A DNA stretch of 64,000 nucleotides, taken from assembly GCA_015039465.1 (NCBI GenBank), contig MU130553.1:399676-463675 (forward strand), read 5' to 3'. Each line of letters begins with the position of its first letter. Position 1 is the stretch's first letter. This document shows positions 23,315 to 33,297 of this stretch, one piece after another. This stretch comes from Phlegmacium glaucopus (Eukaryota; Basidiomycota; Agaricomycetes; Agaricales; Cortinariaceae). Made by a program: the position numbers and the translations under genes. The notes under the pieces were generated by a model that was not told the origin of the DNA, ran no database searches, and worked only from the letters and a program-made list of their open reading frames with translations.

Positions 23315-24897
23315 ATGTCTCACACTACTGGTAACTCACAACCTCAGACCAGACAAAAGAGCACTACGGCTACAATTAAGAAAACGAGAAGAGAGCTTGA
23401 AGAAGCAGAAGGTCTTATTACGGACATTCGTAATAAAGAACAAGCATTAGCACTGTTATGGACACAAGAATATCTCGTACCGGGTGAGTCTATTAACCCC
23501 ATAGATCTCTCATACACCCTTCTGCAGTTTGCCTATGGAGCAAAACTTCACAAGACCACAACGGATATCATCAGAGCCTTTGTTTTCGCTCTGACTGACA
23601 TCAGCACTCATCATATTGCACAAGACTTGGTTGCCACGGTCAAGTCTCAATTAATTGATCAACTAGAACTTTACAACACGCAGGTAGAAACTATGAGGGA
23701 CGTGGTGGAAAACATTACCAAAGCTGCTTTGGACATCACTACCACCATGGCCAATCTCAAAGACGAATATGCAGATATCTCAGACAAGATCACCCAGACA
23801 TCAGAACTCACCGAAAAGCATCAGAAATCACAGCAGAACCTGCCACAACAGCTCACTCATACGCACAAATAGCACAACCCCAACCCATTCCTAACATGCA
23901 CCTTACTGTGGTCACATGCAGTCAATCTAACGAGCATCAAATACTTGTACAAAGGGACCCCAAAAGTACCGATGCACCTACCGACAAGTTAACCGAAACA
24001 GAATTAGTCGCCAAAGCTAACACCTCTCTCGACTTAATGGACACTGACCTCAGTGACAGACCCGATAACACTAAGTTTATTGGAGCAAAAAAGATCAGAA
24101 ATGGTAACATCTTATATCAACTTACCACTAAAGAAGCAGCCGATTGGTTAAGACAACCTAATATTCGGGTACAGTTCAAAGCACACTTTGACAGGACATC
24201 AAACATTAAGAATCACCTATTCTATACCTAAGCAAAATTTGTTCCCACAACCTTCGAGCCAGACTTGGACTTTGTTCACTCCAAAATTGAAAATGACAGT
24301 GGCGTCAGCTCTGGCTCTATCACATCCTCTAAATACATTAAACCTAGGCAACTCCAGAACCCAACACAACGAGTGGCCCACATTATCATCAGATTTAACA
24401 ACAAACAAGCCACAAATCACACCATTGAACACGGCTTATTCATGGAGGGTAAACGAGTTACGCTACATAAACTTTTACCAGAACCAAAAAGATGTTTAAA
24501 ATGCCAGAAATATGGCCACCTCACGACTGATTGTAAAGCTACTACAGATACATGCGGCAGATGCAGAGGCCAACATAGAACTTCAGATTGCCTCACTGTA
24601 GATGCAACCAAATTCATTTGCACTAATTGTGCTAACGACCTAGCAAAGGGCCATGGTGCAACCGACAGGAGTTGCCCTTTCTTCATTAAAGAGATGGAAA
24701 AACTTCACCTACGCATCCCAGAACCAAATACAGGTTTTTCCCGACACAGGACCCCAAATCTTGGAGATTACTCGACGGTTCAGACATACAAACTCCAGAT
24801 TTCCCCCATATACACTCAAACCAGGACAGATCTTATGATGTCCCAGCCTCTAATTTTCCCCTACAGCAACCAGCCGCATTTGTCCCCACTTCACAAT
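23315..24897 (+). pseudogene. LINE ORF1 (gag-like, zinc knuckles)
   Basis: This encodes the nucleic-acid-binding protein of the Tad1-like element. The N-terminal part (23315-23872) is helical with a coiled-coil-like KKTRRELEEAEGLITDIRNK. A frameshift near 23,830-23,880 leads into the second part, which contains NTKFIGAKKIRNGNILYQLT and TKEAADWLRQP. An in-frame TAA at 24229-24231 precedes VPTTFEPDLDF. Near the C terminus are the knuckle CLKCQKYGHLTTDC (CX2CX4HX4C), a second CGRCRGQHRTSDC (CX2CX3HX4C) and CTNCANDL. At least one frameshift and one stop make it non-functional. Confidence 0.82.
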
Positions 24898-25278
24898 TAA
24901 GTACTGTCAACAAGTGGCAACAGGTCAATCGCCGTTGGGGACGCAAAACACAAATCCAAACACATAACCTCTAGGCACTAAAAAAGATGCGCCTGCGTCC
25001 AGATGGCCATCTAAATTATCTCAACAAACACTCCCTAACTTCTTTCCCCATACACAGCACAAAACAGGTGCAGCTAGGAGCATGCAACCAGGTACTTTGG
25101 GGGCAGCTGTCCCCCTGTCCACTCTCTGGGCTGATTTAGACCCAGACGATCACAACATCGGTCCACCACCAGAACCGTCACAGTTGTCATATATTTCAGA
25201 TGCTATCAATGGAAACTAACCCATGTCCTTTCAGAATTAGGCAGCAGAATACAAATAAATCCCTTCTCAGTCAAACGG

Positions 25279-26101
25279 TGATACACTTGCATAGTGTTGA
25301 CCAAGTCAAGCTATAGGTTAAGCATTGCAAATTTGGGGGTTTTAGATGGCCTAAACACTAAGTCGAGCTCTAGCAGAATGACTCGAGTCAAATATGTGCG
25401 GTTGATGATTAAACGTGCGGATGGAAAGGAAGTGCAGAAAGGAAAGACATAGTTTATGCATACGAAATGCAAAAGGTGAATATGAGACCGTTATGCTGAT
25501 TCCGCGAAATGCTGTTTCTTGGAATTAAAGCTACTTAGTGCGGAGGTGAAAAGGGGTATGAATTGTTATTCTCCTTTTACACGTTCACTATACACTCTTT
25601 ATACTAAACTGTTATAAACTAAAAGGAGTTAGGCATGAAACATGTTGTTAAAATATGTAACATAAAATGAATCAAAGGCTGTTGTTGTCAAGAAATAGAA
25701 TGTAAATGAAAGCTTAGCAAAAAGGAACCTGCGTAAAATAACACAGCCACAAGAAATAAAGCTGCACGCTGTCAGTGCCATAAGGTACAAAAATAAGATC
25801 CAGTTCCGGATCATAAAATAAAAGAGAGTATGAAAAATGACTAAAGAAAAAGAAAATGTATGCCAAATAAATATTATAGAACATTGAATAATCTGCAAAC
25901 GTAGGATAATGTCATAAGTCTTGTGACACAATCATGTGACCTTATGTGTAATGTTTATAGGACAACAAAACGAAAGCACTGTATGAGCTGCTGGAATAAG
26001 AAAATATATGAGTAAAAATGAAGAAAAGAATTAAAATGAATGCTCAATGAAGTAAGCTGAAAGGTGATAGTTTCGTAGGTGAAAAATCTCAATGTTCATC
26101 A
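25279..26101. mobile_element. Solo LTR E (second LTR family) inside the LINE endonuclease
   Basis: 823 bp, beginning TGATACACTTGC and ending TGTTCATCA, so its ends form TGAT...ATCA. It is flanked by ACGG on both sides (25275-25278 and 26102-26105). Deleting it with one ACGG joins LLSQ directly to TDLLQSLRKN, the expected start of a LINE endonuclease domain, which fixes both boundaries by reading frame. Its base composition differs visibly from the LINE. It shows no similarity to LTR copies A-D. Confidence 0.8.
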
Positions 26102-28412
26102 ACGGACCTACTACAGTCACTTAGAAAAAACACCTATGATCTTTGCCTTATTCAAGAGCCATACATCGACTTTAATGGTAAATCCAGAGCTAACCCCCAT
26201 TGATCAGTTATATACCCAATCACGCACAAAAAACATCCAGACAGTACTCATTTGCTGATACTTATTAATACAGATTTAGCTATGGACTCTTGGAAACAAA
26301 TCCCATTTGACACCCCGGATATTACTGCAATTGAAATTAGTGGCCTCTTTGGTACGATCCACATTATCAATATTTATAATGATGTGAAACACAACGATGC
26401 ACTTACCCATTTATCTTACATGCGAGACCCAGCATGTCAACAATGTAGCAAGCTGCCTCTGTCAACTTTCTGGATGGGAGACTTTAATTGGCACCATCCA
26501 ATTTGGGACGAACCTCGCAACAATCACCTTTTCACTAACCATAATCTCAATCTGGCGCAACCGCTCCTCAACATGCTAGGCAGACATCGCATGAAAATGG
26601 CCCTACCACCACTTATTCCTACTCTCAAAGCACACGGCACTGGCAATTTAACAAGAGTTGATAATTTTTTCTGTTCCGAGGACATGTTAGACGGGATCAT
26701 CAAGTGTAACACTGACAACACGAACAGGCCTGTTAAAACCGACCCATCTCCCTATTGTTACAGAAATTGACATACAGACTGGCCTAAACTAACTGATACT
26801 TTACAAACACAACTTAGTAACCTTCCTCCTCCTACAGAAATCTAGACTAAACAAGCCTTCAACAAAACCCTTAAGAGGTTAAATGACACAATACAATATT
26901 CTATTGAAGAAAATGTCAAACTATCACACCCATGTCCATACTCAAAGCGGTGGTGGAACAAGGACCTGGAAGCAGCAAAAAAGAGGATGAGACAGCTAGG
27001 AGCCAAATCTAAATACCATCAGCTGAACGAACAACATCCAGTTCACGAGGAGTACCGCAGACATCGAAACAATTATGTGGAAGCCATTAGGAAAACAAAA
27101 ATAGAGCATTGGGCAGACTGGCTAGAAGGTATTGACGAGGCGAGTATTTGGAAGGCAAGCAGACTGGTAACAGGCCCAGCATCAGATGCAGGCAGATTGA
27201 GAGTTCCCACTTTACAAGTTATCGATCCTCTAACTAAAATGGTTATCACAGAAGCCAATGACAATGCAAGTAAAGGAAGATTACTGTACGACACATTCTT
27301 CCCAAAACCTAATCCAGCCACACCTCCTATCCCCCATGACACAACATACCCGCCACCTAAATGGTCTTTTAAGAACATCACTGATGAACAAATTCACCAG
27401 GCCATCAAAAAACTAAAACCATTCAAAGCGACGAGGTCAGGTATGGTCCCTAATAGTGTCCTCATTAATGCCAGAGATATTCTAGTCCCTCACCTCGGTC
27501 CTCTTTTTTGAGCAACTCATACCCTCAATTACTACCCAAATGAGTGGTCACTCACGGACACGCTGGCTATGAAAAAACCAGGCAAAACAGATTATACAAT
27601 TCCTTCAGCATGGCGGCCTATCATTTTATCTGATGGCATGGCCAGATTGCTTAATGCCTGTCACACAGAAGACATAGTTACAATGTGCAAAAAACTAGAC
27701 ATCCTGCCCCTCAATCATTTTGGCGCTCGACCTGGCCGCACCACATCTGACTCTATTCACCTCTTCACAAAAATCATCAAAGATGCGTGGCAGAAAGGAC
27801 TAGCAGCCTCAGCGCTGTTTCTGGACATTAAGGCAGCCTTTCCAAGTGTTAGTATCGACAGGCTCATACACAACATGCGTATGAGGGGCATACCTAAGGA
27901 GTACACCCTGTGGATGAAACGCAGACTATGCAATTGTCATACTTCTATCATTTTCGACAACCACAGAACAATTCTGTTTGCAGTTAATAACGGGCTAGAC
28001 CAAGGTGACCCCTTTTCAGGAATTTGCTATCTCCTCTACAATGCCAATATCCTCAATATCCTCAATCCTAAATTAGGTGAAACATTACTCTTATATGTTG
28101 ACGATGCAGCTATTATAGTCACAGGGAAAAATTTCACCGAAACACACCACAAATTGCAGCTGATTATGAATCGCTCACATGGCATCCTAGATTGGGCCAA
28201 GGCACATAACTGCGAATTTGGTGTCAACAAATTCCAACTTCTCAACCTGACCAAATGTACCATCCCTCACACCTTCATTCACAACAAGCGTACACCTACA
28301 CCAAGATTTGATCTTGTTCTAGGCCAACACCGTATCAAATCCACTGACACAGCCAGATTTCTGGGTGTGTTGGTGGACAACAAACTATCCTGGAAGGCCC
28401 AAGGTGCAGCTG

Positions 28413-28981
28413 TGTTAAGTATGAGAACTCTATTCCAGAGTATCGGACGGAGTTTGACCAGAACAGAACCACGGAACGGATAAGGACTACAGCCTCAGTG
28501 TATGTGCTGTGCTACCCTAAACCTTCGTGTCCTAATTTCGGAGTAGGAACGGAACGGAGTGGAACCAGAAGTCAGAGGGACTTAGAAGAATAATAGGAGA
28601 GGGAAACTAAGTTGATATTCGAACTGAGGAAAACATACAAGTTTCGAGTACTTAAATATAAAAGGAATAGCATCCGAAATATAAAATATAAATATAAATG
28701 CTGCATTCTGCTCCCGGAAGGTCCTGCATTCTTGGGGTGAATAATCCATAGCTGGTGTGCTGACTGATGGTGGGAAAGTGATGACAAAGAAATAGTGGTT
28801 GTGACGAAGATGTGGAAATGAGTTTGGAGTAACGTCGGAAGAGCCGGAATGATACGGAGAAGTCTCAGAGTTGGACGAAGGAGTAAATCTGGAGGCAAGG
28901 GAAAGTACTGGAATGGAGTACGGACTACCGGAGACAACTCCGACGGAGCTGGACCAGAGTAACATATAACGGATTGTAACA
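28413..28981 (-). mobile_element. Solo LTR, copy D, inside the LINE
   Basis: 569 bp, TGTTAAGTATGAGAACTC to CGGATTGTAACA, same family as copies A-C. It is flanked by AGCTG (28408-28412) and AGCCG (28982-28986), a 5-bp duplication with one transition. The LINE frame reads SWKAQGAA before it and AALAKGQDWLIQFHRLIYK after it, so the boundaries are confirmed by protein continuity. Confidence 0.9.
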
Positions 28982-30886
28982 AGCCGCACTTGCAAAAGGT
29001 CAAGACTGGCTGATCCAATTCCATCGTTTAATCTACAAATCGTCCGGCATCTCCACCACCCTTTTACGTTGACTATATCTTTCCATCACCATACCCAGGG
29101 TCCTTTATGCTGCTGACATTTTCCTTACCCCACAACATAAAGTTGCCACGAGCGCACGGGGTATAGGTAAAAACTCAGCCATTATCACCAAATTGGCTAG
29201 AATACAATGCCAGGCAGCCATCATGATCACAGGAGCTCTATGCACTTCTCCCACAGACATTTTAGACTCTATGGCTAATCTTCTACCTTTTCACCTTTTA
29301 GTCGATAAGCATTTATACCGCGCCACCCTGCGCATGGCCACTTTGCCATCCAACCACACTCTCCATAAACCCATTAAGAATGCAGCCCTATGCTTAGTCA
29401 AGCGCCACCCAACCCCACTTCACATTCTTTTTCACATGTACAACATCAAACCAACACTAATTGAAAATATCAGTACCGTCCGTCAAGATAACAAGTGGAT
29501 ACCTAATTTCAAAACCAGAATAGCGGAATCGAAGGAAGAGGCTCTGGAGGAGGATGAGGTAGATGAGGCAGATGTGAGGATTTATACGGATGGATCAGGG
29601 CAGGATGGAAAAATTGGGGCTGGGGCTGTATTATTTTGTGGGGTCTGCGAAAAGAAGGCAGTCAACTACTATCTAGGTACCATGGAGCAACACACAGTAT
29701 ACAAAGGAGAGGTGGTAGGAGCTATTTTAGGGGTGAAGCTGCTCGCAAGCAAACACAATGTCTCCACAGCCACAATTTGCCTTGACAACCAGGCAATTAT
29801 TAAAGCAACTAGGCTAATAAAACCAACAGCCAGCCACTACCTCATAGATGAACTATTGCACGAAATAAACACTGTGGTCAGAAAATTCAGAGGCATTCAG
29901 CTTATGATTATATGGACACCAGGACACGCAGGCCTGGAAGGGAATGAGAGAGCTGACGAAGAGGCAAAGACTGCATGCATCGATGATCACAGGCACCTTA
30001 ACGACTTATGGAACAATCTGTCCAAAATCTTGCACAAAGCATTACCCTACAGCAAAACTGCGCAGCGGCAAGCTTATCATCTAGAACTTAAAACATGCGC
30101 TCAGGAGGAATGGCTTGTTTCACCCAGATATGTTCGACACCAATCAACCCTTCCCTCAGCACCTACACCCAAATATTTAATTCTGACCCGTTCCTTGTCA
30201 CGCAAACACACCTCCACTCTCACCCAACTCAGGATCGCTCACATACCACTCACTAAATATCTGTACCGCATAGGGAAGGTCGGCTCGCCCCTCTGTCCTA
30301 ACTGTCAGCAACATGACGAAACAACCCTACACTATCACTTACAATGTCCTGCCTTTTCAGGACCAAGGTGGGTTATGCAGGCCACTCTCAGTCCTATAGC
30401 GTACCATTTATTAACACTCCTCAACACCCAGCAGCATTCAAGCCCCTTTTCCATTACATCAAAACCACACAAAGATTTTTGCACTACAACACATAAAGCC
30501 CACAGCTCGTCGCTCGCCTCCATTAATTCGAGTTATATTCTCATAGTACCACTCATTTTTCTTTTTTTTTTTTTTATCTCTCTCTTTTCTTTTTTTCTTC
30601 TTTTATTTTACTTTACATCACTGAACCCTAATCTAACCTACTTTACAGGTGTTCCACCTTCTCTCATTTCAGCTTCACCCCCACACTGAAGTCCTTTTTT
30701 GGATCCTTCACGCAGATGTCATAGATTCTTCATAAAATTCCATACATATTCTAGTAGTTCACATCCATGTACTTACTCTCTGACATATGGTTCGCCACAC
30801 CGGAGAATAAATAGGATTTAAAATAAAAAATAAAAATAAAAATAAAAATACAAGTCCCATCATGAGCCTCCAAATTAGCATGAAAT

Positions 30887-30962
30887 GTGATGTATATCCA
30901 TATAAATAGGATGTGAATCAGATACAATAAATAAGATTTTGTGAGTGTGCATTGTTGTTTCT
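30887..30962. repeat. LTR-like fragment, copy 2 (shared with 22322)
   Basis: GATGTATATCCATATAAATA to GTGCATTGTTGTTTC, nearly identical to 22322-22404 in the same orientation. It starts about 37 bases after the LINE (TAAAA)n tail. The two copies bracket 8.5 kb containing the LINE, but their internal position relative to the LINE ends is not symmetrical, so they are more likely separate LTR remnants than one element's pair. Confidence 0.55.
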
Positions 30963-31125
30963 GGATGCATGTTTCCCCAGCCAAGATGGCTGAAGTTTCT
31001 AAGGTATAGAACTCTTCAACAACTCATTTCTGAGTTTTTTTTTGGTTATATTTGATTCTGAAGATTTCTCAGGGATTATAATCAACAATGTAGCATATTT
31101 TTCCACCAAATAAAATCTCAACAAA

Positions 31126-31500
31126 GTTCTATAGGTTGGAAGTTAAAAATTTCACAATTTTGGATTGGAATTGGCACTAGCTCACTCAGTTTTAAGGGCC
31201 TGAGTGTGAAATAAAAAATTCTAACTGCTGAGATATGTTCAAAAAACATGGCAGAACATCTTTTGCCAGTAAAATGAGTGAGTCACATAAACCAGTTTTA
31301 GAAATGTTCTATAGGCTAAAAGTTGCCAACACTGCATTTTTCCAGGAATTTGGGTGGAAACTGCTCATTTATAAGGGTCTGGGTGTGAAATAAAATAATA
31401 TAACTGCTGATAAATGTTAAAAATATATATTGGATCATTTCACATCACCAAGGCAAGTTACATAAACCAGTTTCCGAAGTGTTCTATTGGCTTGGAAGTT
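31126..31500. repeat. Diverged tandem repeat, period about 175-180 bp
   Basis: Unit starts GTTCTATAGG/GTTCTATTGG occur at 31126, 31306 and 31481. Each unit continues with a GGAAGTT-like block, CTCA(C)T...AAGGG(C/T)CTG(A/G)GTGTGAAATAAAA, CTAACTGCTGA/TAACTGCTGA and CACATAAACCAGTTT. The third unit is truncated. Low GC and noncoding; this marks the right edge of the repeat-rich compartment. Confidence 0.65.
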
Positions 31501-32642
31501 TCAGTTCACCAGATAAAGAAAGCACAGCCACCTCAAAAAACCACATAATTACCTTTATCATAAAAATGCACTCACTATCTGTTCCTATAATACTATAATA
31601 AATTTATCATACAAAAAAAAATATGAGTGAGCAGCAGCTATGTTTTAAGTGTTTCACACTTTGTCACGCATTTGGCAATGTAACGTGACATAACGCGGAC
31701 TTTGTGCTGCGACGGTAATTTATTTAATTTTAAAACTCAGAAAACTCAGCTGAAGTGCCGAGGTTTGGCTGCCAAAAGTCCAAGGGTCTGTCTGTCATCT
31801 TTGATTCCACCAAATCTCTCGAAACCAACATGTCATCTACAGACTGCTAGGAATCCAGTTAGAAAGCTTCCAGTCCATTTGAGGAGCACGAACCCACAAC
31901 TGCATGTCCCTGGGTCAGCTTTGAAATAAAAGTTAAGGGATATGTGGATAAGTGAGCTCCATAGTATCGTAGGAAAGCTGTTCAATACTTGATCTAACAG
32001 ATCTGCCGTGCTGAAGGCAATGGCCCACTCAAACCATTTCTACTTCTAGCCCTGTTCTTTTCAAAAGGAGCTCTGTCCAGTGACACTCCTATCTTTTGTT
32101 TTTGGTATAATGCAACAGAGCGCAACAAGGTTTAGATTGGTACTTCCAGATTAAGCATTTCACCACTCCATGCTTCAAATGACCGGCAGGAGGCTGTGGA
32201 GACTCGACGGTTCAACGCCGAATAAGGTTCTGATCTAACCTTGAAGTTTGCATGAGGAACCTCGTCGGAGAGTAAGGGCAGTCCGAGTTTGCTCCAGTTG
32301 AAGATTCGTTACATCTTGCACTACTAGTAGGAGATTCCATTTTCCCAGTTTGACAGCCTTATTTCCAGCTTCAGCCATCAAGTCAATTTGATTATCTCGG
32401 GTACCCCGAGTCGGAGTTGGTACAATTCCTTATCGATCAACCACTGGCATCGATGTAAACAGTCGGAAACAAATAAGGTACCTTAAAACTAGCGTGCTTC
32501 TACTGCTTCTATATGGAAGTTGTCCTATAGATTCAAGTTTATCGTAAGGAAAGGTACCACTTCAACCAGAATACATGCCATGTAAAGTCGTTCATCGCCA
32601 TTCTTCTGCCAGTTCATACCACCCCAGTAGGGTTTCGCCGCA
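31501..32642. other. Boundary between repeat-rich and gene-rich DNA; promoter side of GNAT gene
   Basis: Composition changes here from AT-rich repeat DNA to balanced, repeat-poor DNA. Short open frames (for example 31702-31929) show no family resemblance. The last few hundred bases must include the promoter and 5' UTR of the acetyltransferase gene, but no distinct TATA box stands out. Confidence 0.4.
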
Positions 32643-33297
32643 ATGTCTTTCGAGCCACCCTCCAAGTCAAGCTCTACAGGTAAGTCTTCCAATCAAATCA
32701 CTTCATATGAATAACGAAGAATCACGTCTTTCAGAACTCGGTTCCACGGTCCGCATAGATATAATCACAACAGAGGAAACGATACCGCTCCGACACTCCG
32801 TTTTATGGCCAAACATGCCTCCTTCACATGTCTATTTGCCCGAGGATACTACCGGAATACACTACGGCGCATTTCTGCCTCTTCGTGAAACACCCGTAGC
32901 AGTGATCTCCCTCTTCCTAGAAGATCCACCGTCATTGGGACCTGGACACTGCGATCCGGTAATGGACTTGAAGCCTCCGACCTTGAAATTGACAAATGAA
33001 GACGAAGATGGCGGCCGTCTGCCCACGCAGCAGCAGCGAGCAATGCGGTTTCGAAAATTTGCTTGTGAACATGAATTTCAGGGCAAAGGGATTGGAACTC
33101 AACTCCTTGTGTATGTCTTATCGATAGCACGGACTGAATTAGATGCTGCGACTGTCTGGTGCGATGCTAGAGCGACCGCTCGTGGATGGTATATGAAGAG
33201 AGGGCTTGTTCCTTTTGGGCCAACCTTCTATAAAGGCCCTGAAGAGTATATTCGGATGCGAATCGATTTCAGCAGGGATGTGTCAAAGGGCGAGTGA
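32643..33297 (+). CDS. GNAT-family N-acetyltransferase
   Basis: Two exons, 32643-32679 and 32735-33297, joined across a 55-nt intron (GTAAGT...TTTCAG) give 199 residues: MSFEPPSKSSST|ELGSTVRIDI. A longer single-exon reading from 32575 would put the GTAAGT donor inside the coding region and add an unlike N terminus, so I prefer the spliced start. The acetyl-CoA signature (motif A) is FACEHEFQGKGIGTQLLVYV, with the Q-x-x-G-x-G loop at about residues 142-147. A strand with AVISLFLEDPP (motif D/A region) precedes it. The C-terminal WCDARATARGWYMKRGLVPF and GPTFYKGPEEYIRMRI fit motif B. It transfers an acetyl group from acetyl-CoA to an amine; the substrate cannot be told from sequence. Cytosolic, no signal or membrane segment. 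Confidence 0.85.

Larger units (their letters stand above)
25234..30689 (+). pseudogene. LINE ORF2 (endonuclease, reverse transcriptase, RNase H), split by two LTRs
   Basis: The endonuclease begins RIRQQNTNKSLLSQ (25234-25275), is interrupted by solo LTR E, and resumes TDLLQSLRKNTYDLCLIQEP (26102 onward). Catalytic landmarks QEPYID, GDFNWHHPIWDE and RVDNFFCSED are present; the final TDH motif is hit by a local frameshift at about 26744-26775. The reverse transcriptase (26987-28412) has FKATRSGMVPNSVL, ALFLDIKAAFPSVS, NGLDQGDPFSGICYLLYN and an intact LLLYVDD. Stops occur at 26200 (TGA for TGG), 26844 (TAG) and 27509 (TGA for CGA). Solo LTR D splits the thumb region. After it the RNase H has RIYTDGSGQDGKIGAG, YKGEVVGAILG, ICLDNQAI and WTPGHAGLEGNERADEEAK, with all four acidic positions kept, then a CPNCQQHDETTLHYHLQC knuckle. 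Confidence 0.85.
23200..30850 (+). mobile_element. Tad1-type non-LTR retrotransposon (LINE), nearly full length but dead
   Basis: The element has ORF1 with zinc knuckles, then a single ORF2 with APE-type endonuclease, reverse transcriptase and RNase H, and ends in a (TAAAA)n tail at about 30815-30850. This domain order, with a C-terminal RNase H, is typical of the fungal Tad1 clade. Without its two nested solo LTRs (823 and 569 bp) it is about 6.3-7 kb, normal for the clade. Several stops and frameshifts inactivate it. The exact 5' end and target duplication were not identified. Confidence 0.85.

Noticed and set aside
22322..30962. One full-length LTR retrotransposon bounded by the two 80-bp repeats
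   Set aside because: The interior is a LINE and an unrelated gene fragment, with no gag-pol of an LTR element, so paired LTRs of one element are not supported.
32849..33130. Minus-strand open frame inside the GNAT gene
   Set aside because: Shadow of the acetyltransferase exon.
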